This document shows, one piece after another, positions 16,870 to 24,609 of a stretch of DNA of 64,000 nucleotides. Each line of letters starts with the position of its first letter. Within the stretch, counting starts at the first letter, position 1. The stretch covers positions 503,454-567,453 of the forward strand of contig NZ_LN869529.1 in assembly GCF_001244995.1 (NCBI RefSeq), written 5' to 3'. A program made the translations under genes and the position numbers. The notes beneath the pieces are model-generated. The model was not told where the DNA came from. It saw only the letters and a program-made list of their open reading frames with translations, and did no database searches. The DNA comes from Intestinimonas massiliensis (ex Afouda et al. 2020). GTDB taxonomy: Bacteria; Bacillota; Clostridia; Oscillospirales; Oscillospiraceae.

Positions 16870-18789
16870 TTACATTATCTTCTGAAACATATAGCGCACC
16901 TTGTCCAGGCGGCTGTTTGGACGGCGGGGCTGGATGACTGGCTTGCCGACAGCGGCCTGATACCCTTTCAGTTCTGTAAGGCATACGCTCTGCCCGTTGG
17001 TGTAAAAGGCCAGATCAGTACGGTATGCCTGTATACAGCGGGCGGGAATCTCGCCAGTAAAGACAACTTCATCCTTTTTTACCTGGACCGTTTCGATGGT
17101 GGCACAGTATTTCGGTGCATCATGATAAGCCCTGGAAAGATATTCCCGGGGCGCATAGAGGGTGAAGGAGAGATAAGGTTCCAGCAGTTGCGTCCCTGAT
17201 TCCTTCAATGCCTGTTCCAATACAATCGGGGCCAATGAGCGGAAGTCCGCCGGCGTGCTGACCGGACTGTAATAAAGCCCGTATTCAAAGCAAATCTTAC
17301 AGTCCGTTACGTTCCAGCCGAACAAGCCCTGCTCCAGCCCGTAACGGATACCATCCCTGACAGCGTTTTGAAAACTCTGGTTCAAGTATCCCAGCGAAAC
17401 CCGGCTCTCGTATTGTACACCGGAGCCAAGCGGGAGTGGTGTAACAGACAGTCCGATGGATGCCCAAAACGGGTTGGGCGGCACCTCGATATGGATGGTG
17501 TGGCTGGCTGCTTTGAGCGGCCGCTCCATATAAATGACGGTGGGTTCCTTTACCACTGTTTCAAGCTTGTATTTTTCCGACAGCAAAGCGGAAACAACCT
17601 CCAACTGCACCCGGCCCAAAAAAGAAAGAATGATCTCATGGGTGATGGAATCCACTTCGCAACGCAAAAGCGGGTCAGTATCCGCAAGTTGCGTAAGAGC
17701 GTCCAGCAGCCGTTCTCTTTGCGCTGCCGTTTTCGGCGCAATCGTCGTCCGCAGCATGGGGAGGGGGTCCTCGCGCCACCTTTTACGAGGGAGCCGGGTT
17801 TGGTCCCCTAATACATCGTTTAACCTCACGCTGTCGCTGGGAAGGATAACAATTTCACCCTGATAAGCGGTGTCTGTCCGAACAATTTCCCCTTTGGATG
17901 GAATACGCATCTCTGTGATTTTCAGCTTTTCTCTCCCGGCCAGGGCCACCGTATCCCGCAGGCGCAGCGTTCCGCTGTATAACCGTAGATAGACACGCCG
18001 CTGGCCGCAATCGGTGTACTCAACCTTGAAAACGCTGCCGCATAGGGCGGCGCCCCCCTGTTCCCCAATCGGTTGGAACAGCCCTGTCACCGCATCCATC
18101 AACGGTTGAATGCCAAGGCCATTTTTGGCGCTGCCATAATAGACCGGGAACAGGGAGGCGTCTTGAACCCGCTGCTGTTCCTCCCGCGCAAGTTTTTCCC
18201 GGCTGATTGGTTCTCCTGCGATATACTTTTCCAATAATTCATCGTTATTTTCGATGACCGCATCCCATGCTTCTATGTCGGTATTTTCCTCCAGGACTAT
18301 TTCCGGGGACAGCGACACCGTCTGCTTGATGATAATATCGGCGGAGAGCTTATCCCGAACAGACTGAACCACGCTCTGCAAATCAACGCCAGCCTGGTCG
18401 ATCTTGTTGATAAAGATAACGGTGGGAATGTTCATTTTCCGCAGGGCATGGAACAGAATACGGGTCTGGGCCTGCACGCCATCTTTAGCGGAGATCACCA
18501 AGATGGCCCCATCTAAAACAGCCAAAGAGCGGTACACCTCCGCCAAAAAATCCATGTGGCCGGGCGTATCCACAATGTTAACTTTACATCTGTGCCACTG
18601 GAAGGAAGTGACTGCCGCTTGAATGGTAATCCCACGCTGCCGCTCCAAAAACATGGTGTCCGTCCTCGTTGTCCCTTTTTCGACGCTCCCCGGTTCTGAA
18701 ATGGCTCCGCTGGCATATAGCAGGCTCTCCGTCAAGGTCGTCTTTCCAGCGTCTACATGGGCAAGAATTCCAATATTGATTATTTTCAT
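16870..18789 (-). CDS. tet(W): Tetracycline resistance ribosomal protection protein Tet(W)
   Basis: 639 aa, the exact length of the Tet(M)/Tet(O)/Tet(W) group. GTPase motifs AHVDAGKT (residues 10-17), DTPGHMDF (about 74) and NKID (about 128) are intact, and the EF-G-like C-terminal domains are complete. From memory the sequence is near-identical to Tet(W), differing at scattered residues. The protein dislodges tetracycline from the ribosome. Ribosome site GGGAGG lies 7 bases before ATG. GC is higher than the surrounding ICE, a mark of separate acquisition. Expression is likely attenuated by the leader at 18823-19112. Confidence 0.97.
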   Translation of the reverse strand: MKIINIGILAHVDAGKTTLTESLLYASGAISEPGSVEKGTTRTDTMFLERQRGITIQAAVTSFQWHRCKVNIVDTPGHMDFLAEVYRSLAVLDGAILVISAKDGVQAQTRILFHALRKMNIPTVIFINKIDQAGVDLQSVVQSVRDKLSADIIIKQTVSLSPEIVLEENTDIEAWDAVIENNDELLEKYIAGEPISREKLAREEQQRVQDASLFPVYYGSAKNGLGIQPLMDAVTGLFQPIGEQGGAALCGSVFKVEYTDCGQRRVYLRLYSGTLRLRDTVALAGREKLKITEMRIPSKGEIVRTDTAYQGEIVILPSDSVRLNDVLGDQTRLPRKRWREDPLPMLRTTIAPKTAAQRERLLDALTQLADTDPLLRCEVDSITHEIILSFLGRVQLEVVSALLSEKYKLETVVKEPTVIYMERPLKAASHTIHIEVPPNPFWASIGLSVTPLPLGSGVQYESRVSLGYLNQSFQNAVRDGIRYGLEQGLFGWNVTDCKICFEYGLYYSPVSTPADFRSLAPIVLEQALKESGTQLLEPYLSFTLYAPREYLSRAYHDAPKYCATIETVQVKKDEVVFTGEIPARCIQAYRTDLAFYTNGQSVCLTELKGYQAAVGKPVIQPRRPNSRLDKVRYMFQKIM

Positions 18790-18822
18790 GTGATTGTCCT
18801 CCCTTTACAGCCCCAAAGGGCA

Positions 18823-18863
18823 TAAAAATCCCCAGCAGTAAAATACTTTTACCACTGGGGATT
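18823..18863 (-). terminator. Attenuator hairpin just upstream of tet(W)
   Basis: Read on the minus strand, AATCCCCAG...CTGGGGATTTTT forms a long stem (with GTAAAA/TTTTAC) ending in a T run. It overlaps the end of the 14-aa leader peptide, the arrangement used for translational attenuation of tet(M)-type genes. Confidence 0.75.
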
Positions 18864-18893
18864 ATAAGTTGCGGACATACACATATACAGCAT
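18849..18893 (-). CDS. tet(W) leader peptide, 14 aa
   Basis: The minus-strand reading frame encodes MLYMCMSATYNPQW then stop. The stop falls inside the 5' arm of the attenuator hairpin, so ribosome position can control hairpin formation. Similar short Cys/Met-rich leaders precede tet(M). Confidence 0.62.
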   Translation of the reverse strand: MLYMCMSATYNPQW

Positions 18894-18966
18894 ACACCTG
18901 TTTGTGAGTGCTGTTTTTGGGGATATGTCAAAATTGATAAGGCAAAAGTATTCTTAAATTGGGTAC

Positions 18967-18994
18967 AAAAAACTAAGCCCCTACAAAAGGGACT
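18967..18994 (-). terminator. First attenuator hairpin in the tet(W) leader
   Basis: On the minus strand AGTCCC pairs with GGGGCT and is followed by six T. It sits between the two leader peptides and would end transcription early when leader translation does not disrupt it. Confidence 0.62.
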
Positions 18995-19030
18995 ATCATA
19001 ATCCTTTGTTCCCACTATTTGATTATAGTT

Positions 19031-19054
19031 TTATTTAAGAATACCTTGCCGCAT
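19031..19054 (-). CDS. Upstream leader peptide, 7 aa
   Basis: Minus-strand frame encodes MRQGILK then stop, with ribosome site AAAGGAG 9 bases before the ATG. Its codons GTATTCTTAAAT are complementary to a downstream leader segment, so translation could alter leader folding. Too short to be certain. Confidence 0.5.
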   Translation of the reverse strand: MRQGILK

Positions 19055-19083
19055 ATTTTTTACTCCTTTTCTGGAATAGAATT

Positions 19084-19112
19084 ATTATATCACATCAGTT
19101 TTAGGAAAACAA
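19084..19112 (-). promoter_or_regulatory. Probable tet(W) promoter
   Basis: On the minus strand TTGTTT (19112-19107) and TATAAT (19089-19084) are 17 bases apart. The -10 box is perfect and the -35 box weak. It lies just upstream of the MRQGILK leader, about 300 bases from tet(W). Confidence 0.6.
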
Positions 19113-19151
19113 GTATCTAAAAGAAATTTTTCTTCCCCTTATATGTAACAA

Positions 19152-19343
19152 TCATACCGGCTTCCTAACGTTCAGAATGGTTTCTACTGTCTGCTGCGGT
19201 GTTTGGTTGGAATTGTCCAGCCAAAAGCCGATCCGTGGTGTTGTCTGCATTTTACTAAATACAAATTCAATGTATACAGAAAGAAATATATAAGGAGTGG
19301 GAGGGATTCCGCCGTAGTCGGCATTGTAGGAAAATCCAAAAGT
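19152..19343 (-). pseudogene. Remnant of an unidentified gene (C-terminal fragment)
   Basis: A 63-codon minus-strand frame reads sensibly (NADYGGIPPTPYIF, then GFWLDNSNQTPQQTVETIL) and ends at 19152. It has no start or upstream domain, because a stop at 19344-19346 cuts it. The DNSNQTP segment recalls the end of small P-loop kinases, but this is weak. It lies next to the HxlR fragment, so both look like scars of earlier insertions around tet(W). Confidence 0.35.
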
Positions 19344-19447
19344 TTAGATTTTCTCAAAATGCTTATCTTTTGGTCTTTGGTTCGGAATAGTGTAGTGCTG
19401 GCGGTCTATCTATTGTTTTCGGTTGCTTGCTTCTTTACCGTACATGA

Positions 19448-19690
19448 GCATTACTGCCGGGTACAAAGCGTTTCGGTGAATTAAAAAAATCAATCGGCAG
19501 CGTTTCTCAAAAGGTTTTGACTGCTCAGCTTCGTGATATGGAAGAAAACGGACTCGTTAATCGAAAAGTGTATGCTGAAGTTCCGCCGAGAGTAGAATAC
19601 TCTCTGACAGAATTGGGACAAAGCTTGAAACCTATTCTCGACGCTATGTGGAGTTGGGGCGAAGATTATAAAGAAAAATGTAATAAATAA
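19448..19690 (+). pseudogene. HxlR-family regulator, 5'-truncated
   Basis: The 80 codons before the stop at 19688 read as the winged-helix end of an HxlR regulator (KRFGELKKSI, QKVLTAQLRDMEENGLV, VPPRVEYSLTELG). The first third, with the conserved Cys and the GGKW segment, is missing, and no start codon fits. It is therefore a broken copy, ending at the bidirectional terminator 19695-19732. Confidence 0.72.
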
Positions 19691-19694
19691 CGAA

Positions 19695-19732
19695 AAGACC
19701 GTCAAATCTCAACATTCGAGACTTGACGGTCT
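19695..19732. terminator. Bidirectional terminator hairpin
   Basis: AAGACCGTCAAATCTC pairs with GAGACTTGACGGTCTT (one G:U) around a short loop. It separates the HxlR remnant from the convergent ImmA-like gene. T-rich on the + strand 3' side. Confidence 0.72.
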
Positions 19733-20265
19733 TACATTTTGTGATTGTATTTAAGAAAATCGTTTTGGTGTTCCTGTTTGCGAAGTTGATAGCCCTGTGC
19801 AATCAGCGTATCCACTTTCAGAGCAATCAGGTTTATGTCAGAACACATTGCCCGTGCAATCTGCTGAATGTCATAGCCGTTTTCAATGTATTCCAAAATG
19901 GTGTCGTCCGGGAGCGAAGCCTGAGAAGCGAAGATATTTGCTTCATACTCCATACGGTTCTCTCTCATATCAAAGATGTTGAACTCTTTGAACCCGCCGA
20001 CAGCAACCGCTTCTTGCCTGTGGAGAACATCGTGTCCGATTTCGTGCCATAGCACTAACTGCTCCACGACCGGGTGCATACCGTTTTTAAGAAAAACAAA
20101 GCGGTTCTTCAGAATAACTTTATATGCTCCACGCTGCTTGTCAAAATTTCGGTAGATTATATTGATACCAAGCTCTTTTGCGACCTTGTATGGGTCACGA
20201 GTACCGCAGCGGTCAATGAGCTTGTTTACGATTTTCACAATCTCAGCCGTAGTGTAATACCCCAA
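19732..20265 (-). CDS. ImmA/IrrE-family metallopeptidase (ImmA-like)
   Basis: 177 aa. Zinc motif LWHEIGHDVLH (about residues 72-82, HExxH) and the downstream EYEANIFASQ glutamate match the family. In ICEBs1, ImmA cleaves the repressor ImmR after DNA damage and releases element excision. This gene follows the HTH repressor gene on the same strand, the same order as immR-immA. The start is TTG 20265 with ribosome site GGGAGGTG. Role in this element is inferred from that parallel. Confidence 0.85.
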   Translation of the reverse strand: MGYYTTAEIVKIVNKLIDRCGTRDPYKVAKELGINIIYRNFDKQRGAYKVILKNRFVFLKNGMHPVVEQLVLWHEIGHDVLHRQEAVAVGGFKEFNIFDMRENRMEYEANIFASQASLPDDTILEYIENGYDIQQIARAMCSDINLIALKVDTLIAQGYQLRKQEHQNDFLKYNHKM

Positions 20266-20365
20266 TCCGGCTCACCTCCCATATTATAGTATATCGGATA
20301 TTAACCCTATAATAAATTATAAACTATTATATGTCCCATATATTGGACTTAGTTCACTTCGAGGA

Positions 20366-20776
20366 TTACTCGTCTTTGCGGTATTTCTTCGGGGTGTATT
20401 TTTTATTGTTTTTCTTTGCAATAAGATAGGCTTCCTGAATGGCGTCAACCATTTCACGCATATCCTCGTCAGCCATTTCGCCGCCGGCAAACAGACCGGT
20501 AACTTCTGCAAGCAACTCCTGAGCCTGTCTTGCTCCTCTGCGTCCGTACTTATCCTCTACATCGGCGATGAAAGCGTCGTCCTCAGACAGCAGATAATTC
20601 ACATTTACATTTAAGGATTCTGCCAGCTTCTTATATCTTTCCATTCCTCTCGGACGGGATTTATCATTTTCATAAGAACCAATTATGCGTCGGGTTACGC
20701 CGATTTTAGCTGCCAACTCATCTTGACTCATACCAAGCTTTGTTCTTTCAGCCTTGACTTTTTCACCGAATGTCAT
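20366..20776 (-). CDS. XRE-family repressor (ImmR-like)
   Basis: 136 aa from ATG 20776. The HTH is residues 5-60 (LGMSQDELAAKIGVTRRIIG), followed by a linker and an acidic helical C-terminal domain. The longer frame starting at 20938 runs across the divergent promoter and is rejected. Size and partner (ImmA-like gene downstream) match ImmR of ICEBs1. It faces the Y-family polymerase gene across 148 bases that carry repeats, its likely operators. Confidence 0.84.
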   Translation of the reverse strand: MTFGEKVKAERTKLGMSQDELAAKIGVTRRIIGSYENDKSRPRGMERYKKLAESLNVNVNYLLSEDDAFIADVEDKYGRRGARQAQELLAEVTGLFAGGEMADEDMREMVDAIQEAYLIAKKNNKKYTPKKYRKDE

Positions 20777-20804
20777 TGTGATTTCACTCCTTAAAAGAAT
20801 ATTT

Positions 20805-20888
20805 ACAGTTGAACTACCCATTTGCTCTTGACAAGTACAGTTGAAGTGTATATAATATGAATTGGGAAGTTGAACTACACATAGTGTA
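20805..20888. promoter_or_regulatory. Repeated candidate operators in the divergent repressor/polymerase region
   Basis: GTTGAACTACCCA (starts 20808), GTTGAAGTGTATA (starts 20840) and GTTGAACTACACA (starts 20869) are three direct near-copies. The palindrome TACAC-ATA-GTGTA at 20876-20888 adjoins the third. The middle copy overlaps the polymerase promoter spacer, so a bound repressor would block it. Confidence 0.6.
20828..20856 (+). promoter_or_regulatory. Consensus promoter of the polymerase operon
   Basis: TTGACA at 20828-20833, TATAAT at 20851-20856, spacer exactly 17. Perfect boxes imply strong expression unless repressed, which fits the overlapping repeats. Confidence 0.82.
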
Positions 20889-20924
20889 CACCAAACTACC
20901 CAAAATGTCAAGGGGGTTCTAAAA

Positions 20925-22160
20925 ATGTTACGAAGCATACTTCATTGTGATATGAATAACTTCTATGCCAGCGTCGAATGTATGCTCGACCCCGCATTGA
21001 AGAAATATCCGATTGCTGTCTGCGGCTCTGTGGAGGAACGACACGGTATCGTGCTTGCAAAGAACTACAAAGCAAAGGCTTTTGATGTGAAAACCGGGGA
21101 CGCAGTATGGCAGGCTAAACAGAAGTGCAAGGACTTGGTTGTAGTGCCGCCCCATTATGAGGAGTATATCAAATACTCAAAGCTTGCGAGAAGCGTTTAT
21201 GAGCGATATACCGACCAAGTTGAACCGTATGGTATGGACGAGTGTTGGCTGGATATTAGCGGGACAGAAAGCCTTTTCGGTTCGCCGGAAAAGGTGGCAA
21301 ATGAAATTCGTGAGACTATGAAGTTTGAACTCGGCTTGACGATTTCTGTGGGTGTTTCCTTTAATAAGATATTTGCGAAGCTCGGCTCGGATATGAAGAA
21401 ACCGGACGCAGTAACCGTAATTCCAAAGGACACATTCAAAGAAAAGATTTGGGGACTTCCTGCCGCTGACCTGCTCGGTGTAGGACGGGCAACCCAGCGA
21501 GTGCTTGACAGCTATTGTATTCGTACCATCGGGGATTTAGCGAATACCGACCCTGAGTTCTTACGCAGAAGATTAGGAAAGAACGGAGTAGTTTTATGGA
21601 ACTATGCCAATGGTAACGACCTTTCCCTTGTTGCCAAGAAAGACTTCGTTTCTCCTATAAAAAGCGTAGGACACGGTATAACAACGGTAGCAGACTTAGA
21701 GAAACCGGAGCAGGTGTGGCCCGTGTTTCTCGAGTTAACCCAAGACATCGGACACAAGCTCCGTGTTCACGGACTGAGTGCAGAAGGTGTCGCAATACAT
21801 ATTAGAGACAACACACTCAATACAAGGCAATGGCAGACGAAGATTGCACTTCCTACACAGTCTCCGATGATTATTGCAAAGACCGCTTTTCAGTTGTTTG
21901 AAAAAAGATATGGGTGGAATAACCCTATCCGTTCTGTGACGGTACAAGCCATAAATCTTGTTCCACAAGACACGCCCCGTCAAATAGATATGTTTATGGA
22001 CGCCGCCAAGCAGGACAAATTGGAGCGAATGGAAAAGTGTGTTGAAGAAATCAGACGGCGTTTCGGAAAGGACAGCATAAGGAATGGGGTTCTGTGTCAG
22101 AACCTGCGGCTACCACCGAAAAAAGCTGAAATCACTATGCCGACAGGTATGGTCGGTTAA
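20925..22160 (+). CDS. Y-family translesion DNA polymerase (DinB/UmuC type)
   Basis: 411 aa. The catalytic acidic residues are present in LHCDMNNFYASVEC (residues 7-20) and GMDECWLDIS (about 102-111). A helix-hairpin-helix follows (LLGVGRATQRVLDSY). Near the end QIDMF (about 362) looks like a beta-clamp binding motif. Such enzymes copy damaged DNA with low fidelity. The strong, probably repressed promoter and the ImmR/ImmA pair next door suggest damage induction. Ribosome site GGGGG lies about 8 bases before ATG. Confidence 0.9.
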   Translation: MLRSILHCDMNNFYASVECMLDPALKKYPIAVCGSVEERHGIVLAKNYKAKAFDVKTGDAVWQAKQKCKDLVVVPPHYEEYIKYSKLARSVYERYTDQVEPYGMDECWLDISGTESLFGSPEKVANEIRETMKFELGLTISVGVSFNKIFAKLGSDMKKPDAVTVIPKDTFKEKIWGLPAADLLGVGRATQRVLDSYCIRTIGDLANTDPEFLRRRLGKNGVVLWNYANGNDLSLVAKKDFVSPIKSVGHGITTVADLEKPEQVWPVFLELTQDIGHKLRVHGLSAEGVAIHIRDNTLNTRQWQTKIALPTQSPMIIAKTAFQLFEKRYGWNNPIRSVTVQAINLVPQDTPRQIDMFMDAAKQDKLERMEKCVEEIRRRFGKDSIRNGVLCQNLRLPPKKAEITMPTGMVG

Positions 22161-22172
22161 GGAGGGCTTAAT

Positions 22173-22472
22173 GTGATTGACGAAAAAGAGGTTACGGCTT
22201 ATGTTACGATACCCGACTGCTTTTTGCAGGGGTGCAGCGAAGATATTGTTATCTTCCGTGCGGACGGCGGAAACCATTTTACCGACTACGGTATATATGA
22301 GGGAATGTTCCTGTTCTTTGACCGGAAAAAACGCTTTAAGAAAGGAAGGCTTTCCTGTTACATCAATACTGCCGGAGATGACCGACCTAAGTACAGGGTG
22401 TCGGATAAGAACATCGACGGATACAAGCACTTGGGAAGATTGGTTTTGACTTTGAGAAATTACGAGGTATAG
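22173..22472 (+). CDS. S24/UmuD-like protein lacking the catalytic serine
   Basis: 99 aa from GTG 22173, ribosome site GGAGGG. The region DYGIYEGMFLFFDRKKRFKK (about 38-57) aligns by eye with the LexA/UmuD segment that follows the catalytic serine, and HLGRLVLTLRNYEV fits the family's last strand. Where LexA/UmuD have GDSM this protein reads GGNHF, so the nucleophile appears absent. It directly follows the Y-family polymerase, as umuD accompanies umuC. Inference: a non-proteolytic partner or regulator of the polymerase. Confidence 0.55.
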   Translation: MIDEKEVTAYVTIPDCFLQGCSEDIVIFRADGGNHFTDYGIYEGMFLFFDRKKRFKKGRLSCYINTAGDDRPKYRVSDKNIDGYKHLGRLVLTLRNYEV

Positions 22473-22474
22473 AA

Positions 22475-22726
22475 ATGGAATCCGATAGAAGAAAAGTTTA
22501 TGTTGAAGTAAATGTAACACACAGACCTGATGGGACGGCTCGTCCGAATTTCATCAAGTTTGAGAATGATGAAAAATATGAGATAGACCGTGTAATTCAG
22601 AAATGCCGTGCGGCTTCCACCAAAGTCGGAGGAACCGGTATCCGCTACACGGTACAGATTTGCGGCAAGCCCACATTTCTGTTCGACGAAGAAAACGGAA
22701 AGTGGTTTGTAGAAGCAAAATCCTAA
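22475..22726 (+). CDS. Hypothetical protein, 83 aa, of the polymerase operon
   Basis: Mixed alpha/beta small protein with no recognised domain. It begins 2 bases after the S24-like gene and is followed by the ImmA/IrrE-type gene, so it belongs to the same operon. Contains VEVNVTHRPDGTARPNFIKF and TVQICGKPTFLFDEE. Function unknown. Confidence 0.7.
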   Translation: MESDRRKVYVEVNVTHRPDGTARPNFIKFENDEKYEIDRVIQKCRAASTKVGGTGIRYTVQICGKPTFLFDEENGKWFVEAKS

Positions 22727-22745
22727 TGGTAGGAGGTTTTGTAAC

Positions 22746-23477
22746 TTGAAACATTTATCGAGATTTGACATCGAAGCGATTGCCGACAAGTATGTTCAGG
22801 CATATATGGCACTTCCTGATGTCCGTAACACACAAATATACAGAATTGACCCGGAGCTTCTCTTGGAGAAGGTTCTCGGATTGAATGTCGAATACCAGCA
22901 CCTATCCTATGACGGTAGTATTCTCGGAATGACCTCATTTACGGAAATGGGTGTTCAGGTATTTGAAGATGATGATAACGAAGCCTTTTTCTTTTTGGAC
23001 GGGAAAACCGTTCTTGTGGAAAAGGACTTGAACTTTGACAGCAAGCTGAAAGGCAGAAAGAACTTTACCTTAATGCACGAGGGCAGCCATCAGATATTCA
23101 AGATGTTGTTCCCGCATGATTACGGTGTAACACAGAAATCTGCCGGAGTACATTATTGCAAGGCAAATTCCGAGAGGAATAAGCCAATATCCGATTGGGA
23201 GGAATGGCAGGCAAACACGCTTGGAGCTGCTATTCTTCTTCCTGAAAACCTCATAAAACAAGGAATGTATCTGTTCAGTCTCGGCGAAAAGATTGAATGC
23301 CTGAACAAGATATACTATCCGAGCGTATATAAAAGGTTTGACGCACTTGCCGATTTTTTAGGGTGTTCCAAAAAAGCACTTGCCATACGAATGAAACAGC
23401 TCGGACTACTGAAAAAGGAGTATCTTGATAATCCTTTTGATTTGGTTACGGTTTATCCGGAGGTGAGCGAGCTATGA
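22746..23477 (+). CDS. Second ImmA/IrrE-family metallopeptidase
   Basis: 243 aa from TTG 22746 (ribosome site GGAGG). HExxH is present as MHEGSHQ (about residues 112-118), with a downstream EWQANTLGAAILLP glutamate that fits the third zinc ligand. The C-terminal 60 residues (VYKRFDALADFLGCSKKALAIRMKQLGLL) look like a substrate-recognition or HTH-like region. Larger than the ImmA-like protein at 19732 and not similar in its ends, so a different substrate is likely. Confidence 0.84.
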   Translation: MKHLSRFDIEAIADKYVQAYMALPDVRNTQIYRIDPELLLEKVLGLNVEYQHLSYDGSILGMTSFTEMGVQVFEDDDNEAFFFLDGKTVLVEKDLNFDSKLKGRKNFTLMHEGSHQIFKMLFPHDYGVTQKSAGVHYCKANSERNKPISDWEEWQANTLGAAILLPENLIKQGMYLFSLGEKIECLNKIYYPSVYKRFDALADFLGCSKKALAIRMKQLGLLKKEYLDNPFDLVTVYPEVSEL

Positions 23478-23671
23478 AATCGTTGGAACAAAAGATAATC
23501 GTAAGGTGCAAAAACTGTGGCTGGCGTATTTTCGACAAGGTAACAATGACAACAGGTGTTATTGAACTGAAATGTCCGAACTGCCACAGAGTAGTAGAGG
23601 TTGACCTGTCCCTACGCAAGGGAACGGTCAAGTACAGATTAACAAGAAGTAATAACAGAGCGAACAATTAA
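23474..23671 (+). CDS. Com-like zinc-ribbon protein, 65 aa
   Basis: Two CxxC pairs: RCKNCGWR (residues 11-18) and KCPNCHRVV (about 34-42), with spacing typical of Com-family zinc fingers. Phage Mu Com binds a stem-loop in the mom message and switches on its translation. This gene overlaps the preceding stop (ATGA) and is followed at once by a 240-base structured leader. It may act on that RNA; that link is inference. Confidence 0.7.
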   Translation: MKSLEQKIIVRCKNCGWRIFDKVTMTTGVIELKCPNCHRVVEVDLSLRKGTVKYRLTRSNNRANN

Positions 23672-23676
23672 ATATC

Positions 23677-23819
23677 GGGCAGATGTACCGAGCCACGAGT
23701 CCTTGAGCGAAAGCTCCTGAGTCATCAAATTGCCGGACGCTGAGAATTAAGGGATAGAAATATCCTAATGTTCTTGGTGTCCGGCTTTTTTGTCGCTCCC
23801 GAAAGGAGCAAGACCGTGA
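23677..23819 (+). ncRNA. Structured leader with intrinsic terminator upstream of the sigma-like gene
   Basis: Three hairpins follow one another: GAGC-GAAA-GCTC (23705-23716), a long imperfect stem closed by GCCGGAC/GTCCGGC (23732-23785) with six T after it, and GCTCC-CGAAA-GGAGC (about 23795-23809). The middle one is a good terminator; the others are not needed for that. The 244-base gap holds no open reading frame. It could be an attenuator or a regulatory RNA; no known riboswitch core is visible. Confidence 0.5.
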
Positions 23820-23915
23820 CATATAAGTGGCTGGCATATATCGCCAAGTATCCGTAATCTCCGAATTTTTGATTTCAACCAAATTCAAAAATTCAAATTT
23901 AAGGAGATTACGACA

Positions 23916-24500
23916 ATGACAAAACTTACATTAGAACAACAGGAATTATTATTTGCGAACGACTGCAAACTCATCAATCTGCGGTATGAATACCACGGTT
24001 ACACCGGCACGGAGAAATGGGCGATTGTAACAGAACTGGCGGAAGAAGAATTGTGGGTTAAATACCCTGATGTTATCCGCCGGTACACCCCGTTCATTCT
24101 GCTTTCTATGGCTCAGGGCGAAGTGATTGACGAGTCATACAGAAACAATGATAAGTACGAAAAGCGAGCAAAAAGAACAATCGATGTGTACGGCTATGAA
24201 GATGACATCTCTGAACAGTTCCACCGGGAACTGATTACTCCGTTTGTTGACCCGTTTGAGCAGGCGGAGGAAGAACGGATTGAGGAAGAAAAGGAACAGC
24301 TTCGACAGTTAGAAATTGCAAAAGTCAGAAAGGTATTGGAAATGCTGAAACCCGTTCAGAGAGAAAGAATGATTAAAGCGATTTTGTTAGGTATGAGTTC
24401 AAGAAAAATCGCAAAGGAAGAAGGCGTATATTACAGCGTTGTAGATAAGTCGATTGCCGCCGCAAGAAAAAATTTCAAGAAATTTTATGAAAACCTCTGA
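23916..24500 (+). CDS. Sigma-70-like protein (region 4 type HTH)
   Basis: 194 aa. The last 65 residues are a sigma region 4-like HTH (MLKPVQRERMIKAILLGMSS, then SSRKIAKEEGVYYSVVDKSI). The N-terminal part is acidic and helical, with no clear region 2. Small ICE-encoded proteins of this sort often control late or excision genes. Ribosome site AAGGAG precedes ATG 23916. It sits downstream of the structured leader, so expression may depend on read-through of the terminator at 23732-23791. Confidence 0.75.
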   Translation: MTKLTLEQQELLFANDCKLINLRYEYHGYTGTEKWAIVTELAEEELWVKYPDVIRRYTPFILLSMAQGEVIDESYRNNDKYEKRAKRTIDVYGYEDDISEQFHRELITPFVDPFEQAEEERIEEEKEQLRQLEIAKVRKVLEMLKPVQRERMIKAILLGMSSRKIAKEEGVYYSVVDKSIAAARKNFKKFYENL

Positions 24501-24508
24501 TTTTGGGT

Positions 24509-24574
24509 GTGCATTTTGACCCCCTTTGTCCAAATGAGTGAAGGGGTTATTTCAATTCCGGATACGAAATGCAC
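24509..24574 (+). repeat. Nested inverted repeat upstream of the MazF-like gene
   Basis: GTGCATTT (24509-24516) pairs with AAATGCAC (24567-24574), enclosing a second stem of ACCCC with GGGGT around 24519-24546. No T tract follows. It could be an operator or RNA control site for the gene starting at 24610. Confidence 0.5.
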
Positions 24575-24609
24575 TTTCAAGACTAAATGAACAGAGAGGT
24601 TATACATAT

